Source: Lachnospiraceae bacterium (GTDB lineage Bacteria; Bacillota; Clostridia; Lachnospirales; Lachnospiraceae). From it: a stretch of DNA of 64,000 nt. This document shows, in pieces, positions 1-7,376 of this stretch. The notes under the pieces were generated by a model, which ran no database searches, was not told where the DNA came from, and worked only from the letters and a program-made list of their open reading frames with translations. Where the stretch lies: assembly GCA_017427415.1 (NCBI GenBank), contig JAFRSU010000091.1, positions 1-64,000 of the forward strand, written 5' to 3'. The position numbers were made by a program, and so were the translations under genes. How positions within the stretch are numbered: position 1 is the first letter of the stretch; each line of letters starts with the position of its first letter.

Positions 1-84
1 ATGGATGATAAGAATCTGGATTTCTGTGAGGAGCTGCTTCCCTGGTCAGATAACCTGCCCGAGGAATGCAAAAGGAAAAAATAA
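1..84 (+). CDS. C-terminal fragment of IS66-type transposase (partial)
   Basis: The frame open from base 1 encodes 27 residues including LPWSDNLPEECK and stops at 82-84. IS66 TnpC proteins end in a short tail with an LPW(S/N) core, which fits this piece, and the IS66-like terminal repeat 56 bases downstream supports it. The ATG at base 1 is probably an internal methionine of a protein beginning upstream of the window. Only the tail is visible, so the family call rests on this motif and the repeat. Confidence 0.55.
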   Translation: MDDKNLDFCEELLPWSDNLPEECKRKK

Positions 85-140
85 ACGTGGCCGCGCAAGG
101 CGGCTTGATTTTCAGGTGGTACTCATTATGTACCGCTTAC
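1..140 (+). mobile_element. Right end of an IS66-family insertion sequence
   Basis: The first 140 bases hold the tail of a transposase reading frame followed by a sequence ending in TACCGCTTAC. Read from the outside inwards this is GTAAGCGGTACATAATGAGT, and IS66 elements characteristically begin with GTAAGCG-type terminal inverted repeats, so the element end is placed at base 140. IS66 makes 8-bp target duplications, which would be bases 141-148 if the left copy exists. The left end lies outside the window. The element stops 17 bases before the next start codon. Confidence 0.7.
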
Positions 141-157
141 GTTAAGAAGGAGGCCCC

Positions 158-658
158 ATGAGTTTAGACCTATTAGTTTTCTCTAAAGAAAAGGCACCAT
201 CGGATCCGATGGAGTTTTTGAGATGGTTCCACAAGAAAGCGGAGTGGAAAGCTGACCGTGATTATTCCGATATCAAGGGTACCGATCAGCCGCTGGTGGA
301 TTTTTATATGGAGATGATCAAGACTTACCCGGCGATGAACGGGCCTTATGCTCCGACCGATGAGGAGTTTGAGCAGGATCCGGAGCTGGAGGACTCTCCT
401 TATCTTACGGATTATTGTATCGATGAGGATCTTATCTATATGGCTTTTGCATATTCCGTAGCCGACGGGGACTTGGTGCAGAAGCTTGCGTTTAAGTACG
501 GTCTCGGGTTTTTTGATATGTTCTTTATGTATCTCGATGAGGATACGAAGATACCGGTACCGCAGCTAAGTCCTGCTGAGACTCTTAAGGAGCCCGGGCA
601 GCAGGAGCAGAAGGAGCCGAAGAAAGGCTTTTTTGCGAGACTATTCGGGAAGAAATAG
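158..658 (+). CDS. Conserved hypothetical acidic protein, 166 aa
   Basis: A soluble protein of 166 residues with no signal peptide or membrane segment. The N-terminus reads MSLDLLVF and a central segment contains YPAMNGPYAP. Small bacterial proteins of unknown function share this layout (a 'DLLVF' start and an 'MNGP' motif). The last 30 residues are charged and end in KKGFFARLFGKK, which could be a membrane- or partner-binding tail. The start is supported by AAGGAGG at 146-152. The IS66 end just upstream may have replaced its original promoter. Function is unknown. Confidence 0.75.
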   Translation: MSLDLLVFSKEKAPSDPMEFLRWFHKKAEWKADRDYSDIKGTDQPLVDFYMEMIKTYPAMNGPYAPTDEEFEQDPELEDSPYLTDYCIDEDLIYMAFAYSVADGDLVQKLAFKYGLGFFDMFFMYLDEDTKIPVPQLSPAETLKEPGQQEQKEPKKGFFARLFGKK

Positions 659-671
659 ACAGGATACTGAC

Positions 672-1361
672 ATGCGGAAAAAGATAGTTGTAATTCTAAA
701 TATTATATTGATAATACTGATGAGCATCGGTCTTTTTCTGATGTTTTCCAAGCATGCCCAGCGCAGTCCCGAGGCATTTATTGAGAGAGGCTTCAGGAAC
801 TTCAGATATTTCACGGTCCTGTCCAATGTATACAGCGGGCTCGTGGCAGTAGTATATATCATCCTTTTGATATGCAAAAGTAAGGCAAAAGACGGTACTC
901 TTATGAGTATATTAAAGCTTACTTCATCCGCTGCTGTAGGGGTTACATTTACAGTTGTTATCATCTTCCTGGGTCCCCTGTATGGTTTTGGCAGAATGTA
1001 TGCCGGTTCTAACCTGATATTCCATTTGATCATGCCGTTGGCTGCGATGGCTGAATTTGTCGTATTCCCGGCATTTGAATCAGGGAAAGAAAATGCCTTC
1101 TCATTAAAAAAATGTTTATATGCCGGGATCCCGGTGGTGCTGTATGGTTCGGTATATCTCATAAACAATATACTGAACGGATCGGGAGAAGCATCTCCCA
1201 ATAACACTGATTTTTACGGGTTTTTGAGATGGGGCTATCCGGCAGGGATCTTGATCTTTATTGTTATAGTGTTCATAGCTGTAGGGATAACGTGCCTGTT
1301 AAGATGGATAAAGAAAAAAACGAGCATAAGGACGGGGCCCCGATCCATGCCGGTGCGGTAA
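672..1361 (+). CDS. Pr6Pr-like six-helix membrane protein
   Basis: About 229 residues with six hydrophobic segments and a basic C-terminal tail. The segment FRYFTVLSNVYSGLVAV near residue 45 resembles the 'FTxLSN' motif of the Pr6Pr family of bacterial membrane proteins, whose function is unknown. The ATG at 672 is preferred because the upstream ATG at 633 lies inside the preceding gene and would add a polar stretch before the first helix. It follows the 158 gene by 13 bases, so the two may be co-transcribed. Confidence 0.7.
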   Translation: MRKKIVVILNIILIILMSIGLFLMFSKHAQRSPEAFIERGFRNFRYFTVLSNVYSGLVAVVYIILLICKSKAKDGTLMSILKLTSSAAVGVTFTVVIIFLGPLYGFGRMYAGSNLIFHLIMPLAAMAEFVVFPAFESGKENAFSLKKCLYAGIPVVLYGSVYLINNILNGSGEASPNNTDFYGFLRWGYPAGILIFIVIVFIAVGITCLLRWIKKKTSIRTGPRSMPVR

Positions 1362-1467
1362 AGCCGGAACTGGAAGGAGATATGGTTATCATCACAATAA
1401 GCGGATGTGAAATGGATGACTTGATATTCAGGGTTTTTATTGACTAAAATCAGGAGAGGGTATTGAT

Positions 1468-2493
1468 ATGGGAAGAAATCATGAAGTTACGGAAAAGCAG
1501 CTGCTTTTAGACGAAAATGGCGAACTGTCCGAGCCCGGATGGTCCAGACATTTGGTGCAGATATATGACAGAAATATGATAAAAGCTCCTAAGTGGAGGA
1601 TCAAGGAGTGGGACTACTACCTGGTCATGGGGCAGGGCTTTGCCGGTGCATTCACCATATCCGATGACGGGTATATCGGTCTGCAGTCGGTATCTCTCTT
1701 AGAGTTCGGTGACGAGCCCCGTGAGCATACGGAGACGGTACTTAACGCGTTCCCGATGGGGAGGATCGGTCTTCCTTCGGATTCATCTCACGGTGTAACA
1801 AAATATCATGATAAACGTTTGCACATGAAGTTTGATGCCGGCGACGGGAAGCGCAGGATTAGATGCAAATTTGACCGGTTCTGGAATGATAAGCCTTTTA
1901 AGTGTGATATCACGCTGCTCCAGCCGGACATGGAGTCCATGGTCATAGCTACACCCTGGGACAAAGAGCATGCATTTTATTACAATCAGAAGATAAACAC
2001 CATGCGTGCCAGCGGTTACATGGAGTATGACGGCAAGAGATATGAGTTCGATCCGGCCACTGATTTCGGCACTCTTGACTGGGGACGCGGTGTATGGACA
2101 TATGACAACACATGGCTCTGGGGCTCCGGAAATGCCGATATCGATGGTAAAAGTTTCGGTTTTAATATCGGTTACGGCTTCGGTAACACCGAGGCAGCGA
2201 CTGAGAACGTGATATTCTACGAGGGCAAGGTACATAAGCTTGATGATGTTGAATTCCATATCCCGGAAGATAACATCATGGACAAATGGACATTTACCTC
2301 ATCCGATGGCAGATTTGAGATGGAATTTGTGCCTGTGCTGGATCGTGCTGCCTGCATCGATTTTAAGGTGCTCGTATCCGACCAGCATCAGGTATTCGGT
2401 AAGATGTCCGGCAAAGCGGTACTCGATGACGGTACGGTCATCGAAGTGAAGGATATGATGTGCTTTGCAGAGAAGGTACATAACAGATATTAG
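1468..2493 (+). CDS. DUF2804 domain-containing protein
   Basis: A 341-residue protein matching the DUF2804 pattern along its length: an N-terminal segment introducing the product, a WRIKEWDYY motif near residue 46, and a GTLDWGRGVWTY motif near 200 followed by WGSGNA. The fold is thought to be beta-rich and lipocalin-like. The family is uncharacterised. No signal peptide is seen. CAGGAGAGG stands upstream of the ATG. The TAG stop is the first part of a palindromic repeat starting at 2492. Confidence 0.85.
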   Translation: MGRNHEVTEKQLLLDENGELSEPGWSRHLVQIYDRNMIKAPKWRIKEWDYYLVMGQGFAGAFTISDDGYIGLQSVSLLEFGDEPREHTETVLNAFPMGRIGLPSDSSHGVTKYHDKRLHMKFDAGDGKRRIRCKFDRFWNDKPFKCDITLLQPDMESMVIATPWDKEHAFYYNQKINTMRASGYMEYDGKRYEFDPATDFGTLDWGRGVWTYDNTWLWGSGNADIDGKSFGFNIGYGFGNTEAATENVIFYEGKVHKLDDVEFHIPEDNIMDKWTFTSSDGRFEMEFVPVLDRAACIDFKVLVSDQHQVFGKMSGKAVLDDGTVIEVKDMMCFAEKVHNRY

Positions 2494-2520
2494 GGAACAG
2501 GGGACGGTTCTCTGTTCCCT
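2492..2520 (+). repeat. Palindromic repeat, family A, copy 1
   Basis: AGGGAACA (2492-2499) and TGTTCCCT (2513-2520) form a perfect 8-bp stem around a loop containing GGGGACGGTTCTC. The same loop core, with different stem arms, occurs at 6136-6163 and 15314-15332. The element overlaps the stop codon of the DUF2804 gene. Confidence 0.8.
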
Positions 2521-2538
2521 TTCAAGGGGGATAAAGGC

Positions 2539-2643
2539 ATGAAGAAGGTAATGACGGCTTTAGCCAAGATGGTAGCGGTATTCGGGATTATGGCGGTGTC
2601 TTCCATGGCTCTGTACTTTGAGTATGTGAGGAAGAATGACTAG
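2539..2643 (+). CDS. Small single-span membrane protein, 34 aa
   Basis: An ATG at 2539 preceded by AAGGGGG opens a 34-codon frame ending with TAG at 2641. The peptide starts MKKVMTALAKM, continues with a hydrophobic stretch (VAVFGIMAVSSMALYF) and ends EYVRKND, so it looks like one membrane helix with a charged tail. It sits between two + strand genes and nearly touches the next start. The function is unknown. The good ribosome binding site and amphipathic layout support expression. Confidence 0.5.
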   Translation: MKKVMTALAKMVAVFGIMAVSSMALYFEYVRKND

Positions 2644-2651
2644 GTGATGTA

Positions 2652-3746
2652 GTGGGGAAGAAAAAGAAAAACAAAAAGGCAAAACTGAATAGCAATGCTA
2701 CGGGACTGGTGCCTTTTACCGGATCTGAAAGTTCGGGGCGTGAAAGCTCGAGGCGTAGAGACTACAGTGCTCCGGTCTACTCCGATCAGGATGAAGAGTA
2801 CGGCCGGTATGTTGACTATACCAACAGCAACCTTAATACGGACTTCAACGATATCAAGAACAGCCCACAAGGATATTTCGCTCCGAGACCGATCTTAAAC
2901 ATGGACTTTTACAATGCTTACAGGGAGACCATGATTTTTCATAATGAGATCAAGGCATCAAGTAAAAAGCCGAATGAGATAGTGTATGCCGGGGATCCCA
3001 AGCATAAGAAAGTTTGGAAAAAGATGGAGACCAATCTTGCAAAATACGGTAAGGTCTCGACGTGGAGCCTTATCAGTACGGTGCTTCCTTTCCTGGTTAT
3101 ACCGGGGTTTTCACTGTTTATCCTGATACAGTTCCTGTTTGAGCTATCTACCGGGATAGAGTATTATTTCCCGGGCTTTATAAGGGGTGCGCTGATAATT
3201 ATCGCGGAAGTGGTGCTCAATATTCTCGCGTATAAGTTTTTAAAGAAGAGATACCGGAAAAAACAGCTGGCACTGCTTCAGGAAAGCAACAATTATTATG
3301 CCCTGTGCAAGGACCTGACATTTGCGGAGTCCGACCGGGTAAGCTACCGTTTTACGACGAGGAAGATTGATTCGAGCTATCCGAGACTGTACGCTGATAT
3401 AGATAAAGAGTGGAAGGAGACTTCCCATAATTTTATCACCGACGAATCCTTCAGGCTTGCTCCGTTTAATTACAGTTTCGGGAAAAATTCGAAATACAGG
3501 TTCTTTGTGGAGATAAAATATGAGCCCTGTTTCCCGGATTATCCGGCATTGCTGGGACTCGAGCAAAGCATGGAAAGATTATGTCTCATCTCTAAGGAAG
3601 ACTTAAATCAGGGCAAGAAATACAAGAATTATAAAATGCAGGTCAGGGATTACGTGTCCGGCTACATAAAAGAAAGGATCCCTGCCCTGAAGGTGAAGGA
3701 GATAAATGTAGCAATCGGACTTAGAAGCATGTTTGACTGGCCGTAA
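2652..3746 (+). CDS. Hypothetical membrane protein with two helices
   Basis: A 364-residue protein with a GTG start at 2652 and AGGTG just upstream. The first 120 residues are polar, beginning with a lysine-rich segment. Two hydrophobic segments follow at about residues 140-170 and 175-195, then a cytoplasmic-looking domain of about 165 residues rich in aromatic and basic residues. No known family was recognised. It starts 9 bases after the small membrane protein gene, suggesting translational coupling, and ends at a strong hairpin. Confidence 0.65.
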   Translation: MGKKKKNKKAKLNSNATGLVPFTGSESSGRESSRRRDYSAPVYSDQDEEYGRYVDYTNSNLNTDFNDIKNSPQGYFAPRPILNMDFYNAYRETMIFHNEIKASSKKPNEIVYAGDPKHKKVWKKMETNLAKYGKVSTWSLISTVLPFLVIPGFSLFILIQFLFELSTGIEYYFPGFIRGALIIIAEVVLNILAYKFLKKRYRKKQLALLQESNNYYALCKDLTFAESDRVSYRFTTRKIDSSYPRLYADIDKEWKETSHNFITDESFRLAPFNYSFGKNSKYRFFVEIKYEPCFPDYPALLGLEQSMERLCLISKEDLNQGKKYKNYKMQVRDYVSGYIKERIPALKVKEINVAIGLRSMFDWP

Positions 3747-3751
3747 AAAAT

Positions 3752-3790
3752 AGGGAACTTTTATGAGTAAACCACACATAAAAGTTCCCT
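3752..3790 (+). terminator. Hairpin terminator
   Basis: AGGGAACTTTTATG (3752-3765) pairs perfectly with 3777-3790 across an 11-base loop. The hairpin lies 5 bases after the stop of the upstream gene. The trailing sequence is AAAATATATT rather than a pure T run, so efficiency may be moderate. Confidence 0.7.
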
Positions 3791-3817
3791 AAAATATATT
3801 GACTTTTAGGAGGGCAT

Positions 3818-3934
3818 ATGAAAAAATTAAGTGACAAGAAATTATTTATCCTGGTAAGTGCCATTATTGTGGTTGTGGACTGCACAATCGATATTTTACT
3901 ATTAAGAGCATTGTTTAAGGATACGGATTGTTAA
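3818..3934 (+). CDS. Small membrane protein, 38 aa
   Basis: A TAGGAGGG ribosome binding site 7 bases before the ATG at 3818 opens a 38-codon frame ending at 3934. The peptide is MKKLSDKK, then a hydrophobic helix (FILVSAIIVVV), then an acidic segment ending FKDTDC. It lies between a terminator and the ArsC-like gene. Nothing in it identifies a function. The site and layout make it a credible short gene. Confidence 0.55.
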   Translation: MKKLSDKKLFILVSAIIVVVDCTIDILLLRALFKDTDC

Positions 3935-3957
3935 TAAACGAGGAGAACAGACCTATA

Positions 3958-4299
3958 ATGAATATTCAGATATTCGGTACCAAAAAGTGCAATGACACAA
4001 AGAAAGCCGAGCGTTTCTTTAAAGAACGCGGCATAAAGTACCAGTTTATAGATATGAAAGAAAAAGGCATAAGCAAAGGTGAATTCACATCTGTCGCTGC
4101 GGCCAACGGCGGGATAGAAGGTATGGTTGACTGGGACGGGAAAGAGCAGGATACCGTGACGCTCATAAAGTATCTGTCGGAAGAGGATAAGCTTGAAAAG
4201 ATACTGGAAAATCCGTTGGTTATCAAAACTCCTGTGGTGAGAAACGGAAAGCTCTCTACTGTAGGATACAAGCCGGAGATATGGAAGCAATGGAGTTGA
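3958..4299 (+). CDS. ArsC/Spx-family protein
   Basis: A 113-residue thioredoxin-fold protein of the ArsC/Spx superfamily. The N-terminus MNIQIFGTKKCNDTKKAERFF has a single active-site cysteine (CNDT) in place of the CxxC of Spx. The typical motif K(T/S)PVVRN(G) appears near residue 90 as KTPVVRNGK. YffB-like members reduce small thiols or regulate transcription; arsenate reduction itself is not shown. The ATG at 3958 is chosen over an upstream ATG at 3928 that would overlap the small gene before it. The next gene begins 2 bases after its stop. Confidence 0.8.
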   Translation: MNIQIFGTKKCNDTKKAERFFKERGIKYQFIDMKEKGISKGEFTSVAAANGGIEGMVDWDGKEQDTVTLIKYLSEEDKLEKILENPLVIKTPVVRNGKLSTVGYKPEIWKQWS

Positions 4300-4300
4300 T

Positions 4301-5392
4301 ATGAAAAAGAAACTTAACATTTTTAGTGAGAGCATCATGTATCTCGCATTACTTGCGCAGATGCTGTACGTGCTGGTAGGGAATACGGTACATGAGATAC
4401 TGGGCATAGTGTTTTTTGTGAGCCTCGTAGTCCATATATTTATAAAACGCTGGTGGTTCAAGGCGACACTTTCCGGGAAAGGCAGAAAGGGTAAAGCGGG
4501 CAGATTCGCCAATATAGTGACAATCCTCTTAATCCTTACATCGGTTACGCTCATGATAAGCAGTATGGGTGTCTCCCGGGTCCTTTTCCCTTGGTTTAAG
4601 TTTATGATGGAGCCGCTGTTCCACAGATACCTTGCGACTGCGGTATTGACTCTGTCCATAGTTCACGGCGGCATGAATTTCTATTTTAAGGCTGAGAAAA
4701 AGAAAAAAGCAGCCGTGTTTATCACTCTGCTGGCTATAGCAGGACTGGCCATAGGGCTCGCACTTGTGCCGTATCTAAATCGTCACTTTAAAAAAGTTGA
4801 GGTAGCCTACGATGAAAAAGTCAGCGGTGAGAAAGTAGAGATGACAGAAGAAATCCCCCTTGTAGTCTACTTTACGAGAGTCGGCAATACGGACTTTGAG
4901 CCTGATGTGGATGCCGTATCGGGAGCTTCTCTTATGAGAGCCGACGGTGTACTTATGGGTAACACACAGCTGATGGCTTATATGATACAGGACGCCACAG
5001 GCTCTGAGATAGTTCCTATTACTCTTACCGGAGAAAAATATCCTTCCTCATACACGGATACTGTATCGGTCGGCGGCAGAGAGATAAGGGAAGATGCAAG
5101 GCCTGCGATAGAAGACATAGATATATCCGGACATAATAAGATAATCCTTATATATCCTATCTGGTGGGGGACGGTGCCGATGCCCGTAGCCACGTTCCTT
5201 GAGGCAAATGATTTTACGGGAAAGACGATATACCTGCTTGCGACCCAGGGTTCATACGGGTTTGCTTCAAGTACGTCCGATATCAGAAAAATGGCCAAGG
5301 GTGCAGAAGTGGTAGAGGGATTAAGCATATACTGCGATGATATACCGAATGCCCGCACCGAGTTAGCGGAGTGGCTGAAAAAGATAAAGTAA
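4301..5392 (+). CDS. Membrane heme-like (DUF4405) and flavodoxin fusion protein
   Basis: A 363-residue fusion. Residues 1-165 carry about five membrane helices with histidines in facing positions (VHEILG, VVHIFIKRW, LFHRYL, IVHGGMNF), as in DUF4405 cytochrome-b-like domains. After a linker, residues 185-360 form a flavodoxin-like domain starting PLVVYFTRVGNT, with the PIWWGTVPMPVATFL and LLATQGSYGF signatures. It probably moves electrons between a membrane heme and FMN. It starts 2 bases after the ArsC-like gene, so the two are likely co-transcribed. The partner and substrate are unknown. Confidence 0.75.
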   Translation: MKKKLNIFSESIMYLALLAQMLYVLVGNTVHEILGIVFFVSLVVHIFIKRWWFKATLSGKGRKGKAGRFANIVTILLILTSVTLMISSMGVSRVLFPWFKFMMEPLFHRYLATAVLTLSIVHGGMNFYFKAEKKKKAAVFITLLAIAGLAIGLALVPYLNRHFKKVEVAYDEKVSGEKVEMTEEIPLVVYFTRVGNTDFEPDVDAVSGASLMRADGVLMGNTQLMAYMIQDATGSEIVPITLTGEKYPSSYTDTVSVGGREIREDARPAIEDIDISGHNKIILIYPIWWGTVPMPVATFLEANDFTGKTIYLLATQGSYGFASSTSDIRKMAKGAEVVEGLSIYCDDIPNARTELAEWLKKIK

Positions 5393-5406
5393 TTAGGAGA
5401 AAGCTG

Positions 5407-6108
5407 ATGAAAGTTGTATTATTCGATCTGGACGGGACATTGCTCCCGATGGATCAGGATGTGTTTGTAAAGTCATATTTTAAGGAATTATGTAAAAAGG
5501 CTGCACCCTTCGGGTACGATCCCGAAAAATTGATACAGGGTGTCTGGGCCGGTACCGGAGCCATGGTGAAAAATCAGGGCACAAAGACAAATGAGGATAT
5601 GTTCTGGGATACTTTTGCAGGTATATTCGGTGAAAAAGCATATGCGGATAAAGAGATCTTTAATGATTTTTACAGCAATGAGTTCGATCTGGCAAAAACG
5701 GTATGCGGGCATAACCCCGCTGCAAAAGAGCTGATAAAGAAGCTTAAAGCCAAAGGCATAAAGGTGGTGCTGGCCTCCAATCCCATATTCCCGGCTACGG
5801 CTCAGAAAAAACGTATGGAGTGGGCAGGGCTCGATCCCGATGACTTTATGTATATCACTTCGTATGAGAATTCGCATTATTCCAAGCCCAATATCAGATA
5901 TTATGCCGAACTCCTGGAAAATATAGGATATGATGCAGCCGACTGCGTCATGGTAGGAAATGACGTGTCTGAAGATATGTGTGCTTCTGAGGTTGGGATA
6001 AAGACATTTTTACTTACCGACTGTATGATAAACTCAAAAAATGCGGATATATCTTCTTTTGAAAAAGGGGGATATCCGGAACTGGAAAGGTTCCTTTTCG
6101 GGCTATGA
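5407..6108 (+). CDS. HAD-superfamily hydrolase
   Basis: A 233-residue phosphatase-like protein. Motif I is FDLDGTLLPM (nucleophile Asp and acid Asp), motif II is VVLASN near residue 115, motif III is the lysine in HYSKPN, and motif IV is MVGNDVSEDM. The cap is helical. Substrate cannot be told. ATG at 5407 follows AGGAG by 7 bases; the ATG at 5371 lies inside the previous gene. It is 14 bases from the flavodoxin gene and likely in the same transcript. Confidence 0.85.
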   Translation: MKVVLFDLDGTLLPMDQDVFVKSYFKELCKKAAPFGYDPEKLIQGVWAGTGAMVKNQGTKTNEDMFWDTFAGIFGEKAYADKEIFNDFYSNEFDLAKTVCGHNPAAKELIKKLKAKGIKVVLASNPIFPATAQKKRMEWAGLDPDDFMYITSYENSHYSKPNIRYYAELLENIGYDAADCVMVGNDVSEDMCASEVGIKTFLLTDCMINSKNADISSFEKGGYPELERFLFGL

Positions 6109-6135
6109 AAGGGATCAAACAAAGACAAAGCTCCG

Positions 6136-6163
6136 TCGATCAGAGGGATGGTTCTTTGATCGA
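6136..6163 (+). repeat. Palindromic repeat, family A, copy 2
   Basis: TCGATCA (6136-6142) and TGATCGA (6157-6163) form a perfect stem around GAGGGATGGTTCTT. The loop core matches the copies at 2492 and 15314. The left 19 bases from 6137 differ from the 15314 copy at one position. Confidence 0.75.
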
Positions 6164-6192
6164 TTTTGAAACATTTTAGGAGAATAAACACT

Positions 6193-6663
6193 ATGACAGA
6201 TTATGGATTAATGGCCGAGCAGGCTTTAGGTTTTGCAGAAGGCTGCACCTGGGATATCACTCTATATGCGAATGTCTCGGCACTTATATTTGATACGCTT
6301 GAGGACTTAAACTGGGCAGGATTTTATCTGATGCGTGACGGCGAGCTGGTGCTCGGACCGTTCCAGGGCAAAACCGCATGCATGAGGATCCCGGTAGGAA
6401 AAGGGGTCTGTGGGACAGCGGTAAAGGAGGACAGGGTTTTGCGGGTGGATGATGTGCATCTGTTTAAAGGGCATATCGCATGTGACAGTGCATCTAATTC
6501 GGAGATAGTCTTGCCTTTGCACCTTGATGGGCGGATCATAGGTGTGCTTGATATAGACAGTCCCGTAAGATCCAGATTCAGCGTTAAGGATGAAGAAGGT
6601 CTGCGGCAGGTAGTTGGGGTGATAGAAGAGTGCCTTAAAAACGGGCTTAAAAACAGAGATTAA
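6193..6663 (+). CDS. msrC: Free methionine-(R)-sulfoxide reductase
   Basis: A 156-residue GAF-domain enzyme that reduces free methionine-R-sulfoxide. The three conserved cysteines of the family are visible: KTACMRIPVGKGVCGTA supplies two and GHIACDSASNSEIVLPL the third, as in the E. coli enzyme. The length is typical. The ATG at 6193 has TAGGAG 10 bases upstream and gives the usual N-terminus. It acts in the cytoplasm in oxidative damage repair. Confidence 0.92.
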   Translation: MTDYGLMAEQALGFAEGCTWDITLYANVSALIFDTLEDLNWAGFYLMRDGELVLGPFQGKTACMRIPVGKGVCGTAVKEDRVLRVDDVHLFKGHIACDSASNSEIVLPLHLDGRIIGVLDIDSPVRSRFSVKDEEGLRQVVGVIEECLKNGLKNRD

Positions 6664-6710
6664 GGCCAGCCTGCACTTAAAATGACAGGGGATAAGGTGA
6701 GGGAGAAGGT

Positions 6711-7373
6711 ATGGATACCGGAAAATATGAGGAGCAGCTGCGGGAACTGCGCAGCTTTTACATGCGTCACGGTTTTTCGGAAGACGCATTTATGACTTCG
6801 GAAAATATGGATGTTTTTGTGGAGACTTCCGTTGACGCGTACAGGAATTATCCGATGTTTCTATATGTATTTAACGGGAAATATGATGAAGAGACCCTGG
6901 CACGGATGTTCAGGGTTGATTATACCAGCAGGCTGAAAAAAATGCTCGGTATCAAAACCGAGGGCGGTGAGTCTTTGATCCTGATCGGACCACCCACACC
7001 GAAGAGGACGGGACTTAAGGAATACATAAAAGCGGCTGATATGCACTCGCTTCTGCTTTTGCTGAACCCCTCGACATACAGGCAGGAGGCATTTGAAAAA
7101 TATGCCATGAAAATGCGTAAGCCCTATCTTGATGATAAAACCTGGTATATTTATATCTTCGGTACCAGAAAAGCCCTTCAGAGACAGGGTTACGGAAAAA
7201 AACTGATGAAAATGCTCATTGCTTTTGCGGATGAGAACGGATACAATCTTTGCTTAGAGACCAATGCTTCGGAAAATGTCCCGATGTATGAAAGATTCGG
7301 CTTTCGCCTTATGGATACTTCCGTGTTTAAAAGAAGGCTTTGGCATTATGTAATGTTTTACGGACCAAAATAA
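6711..7373 (+). CDS. GNAT-family N-acetyltransferase
   Basis: A 220-residue protein with a GNAT acetyl-CoA binding motif near residue 155 (RKALQRQGYGKKLMKML) and the C-terminal pattern LCLETNASENVPMYERFGFRL. The N-terminal half is longer than in minimal GNATs. The acceptor is unknown. GAGGGAGAAGG precedes the ATG. The MATE gene begins 3 bases after the stop, so the pair is probably an operon. Confidence 0.85.
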   Translation: MDTGKYEEQLRELRSFYMRHGFSEDAFMTSENMDVFVETSVDAYRNYPMFLYVFNGKYDEETLARMFRVDYTSRLKKMLGIKTEGGESLILIGPPTPKRTGLKEYIKAADMHSLLLLLNPSTYRQEAFEKYAMKMRKPYLDDKTWYIYIFGTRKALQRQGYGKKLMKMLIAFADENGYNLCLETNASENVPMYERFGFRLMDTSVFKRRLWHYVMFYGPK

Positions 7374-7376
7374 AGA

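Noticed and set aside
641..1207. 188-codon frame on the - strand inside the Pr6Pr-like gene
   Set aside because: Shadow of a membrane protein gene with good start and ribosome binding site on the + strand.
1304..1447. 47-codon frame overlapping the end of the Pr6Pr-like gene
   Set aside because: No ribosome binding site, odd composition and overlap with a well-supported gene; it may be a chance frame.
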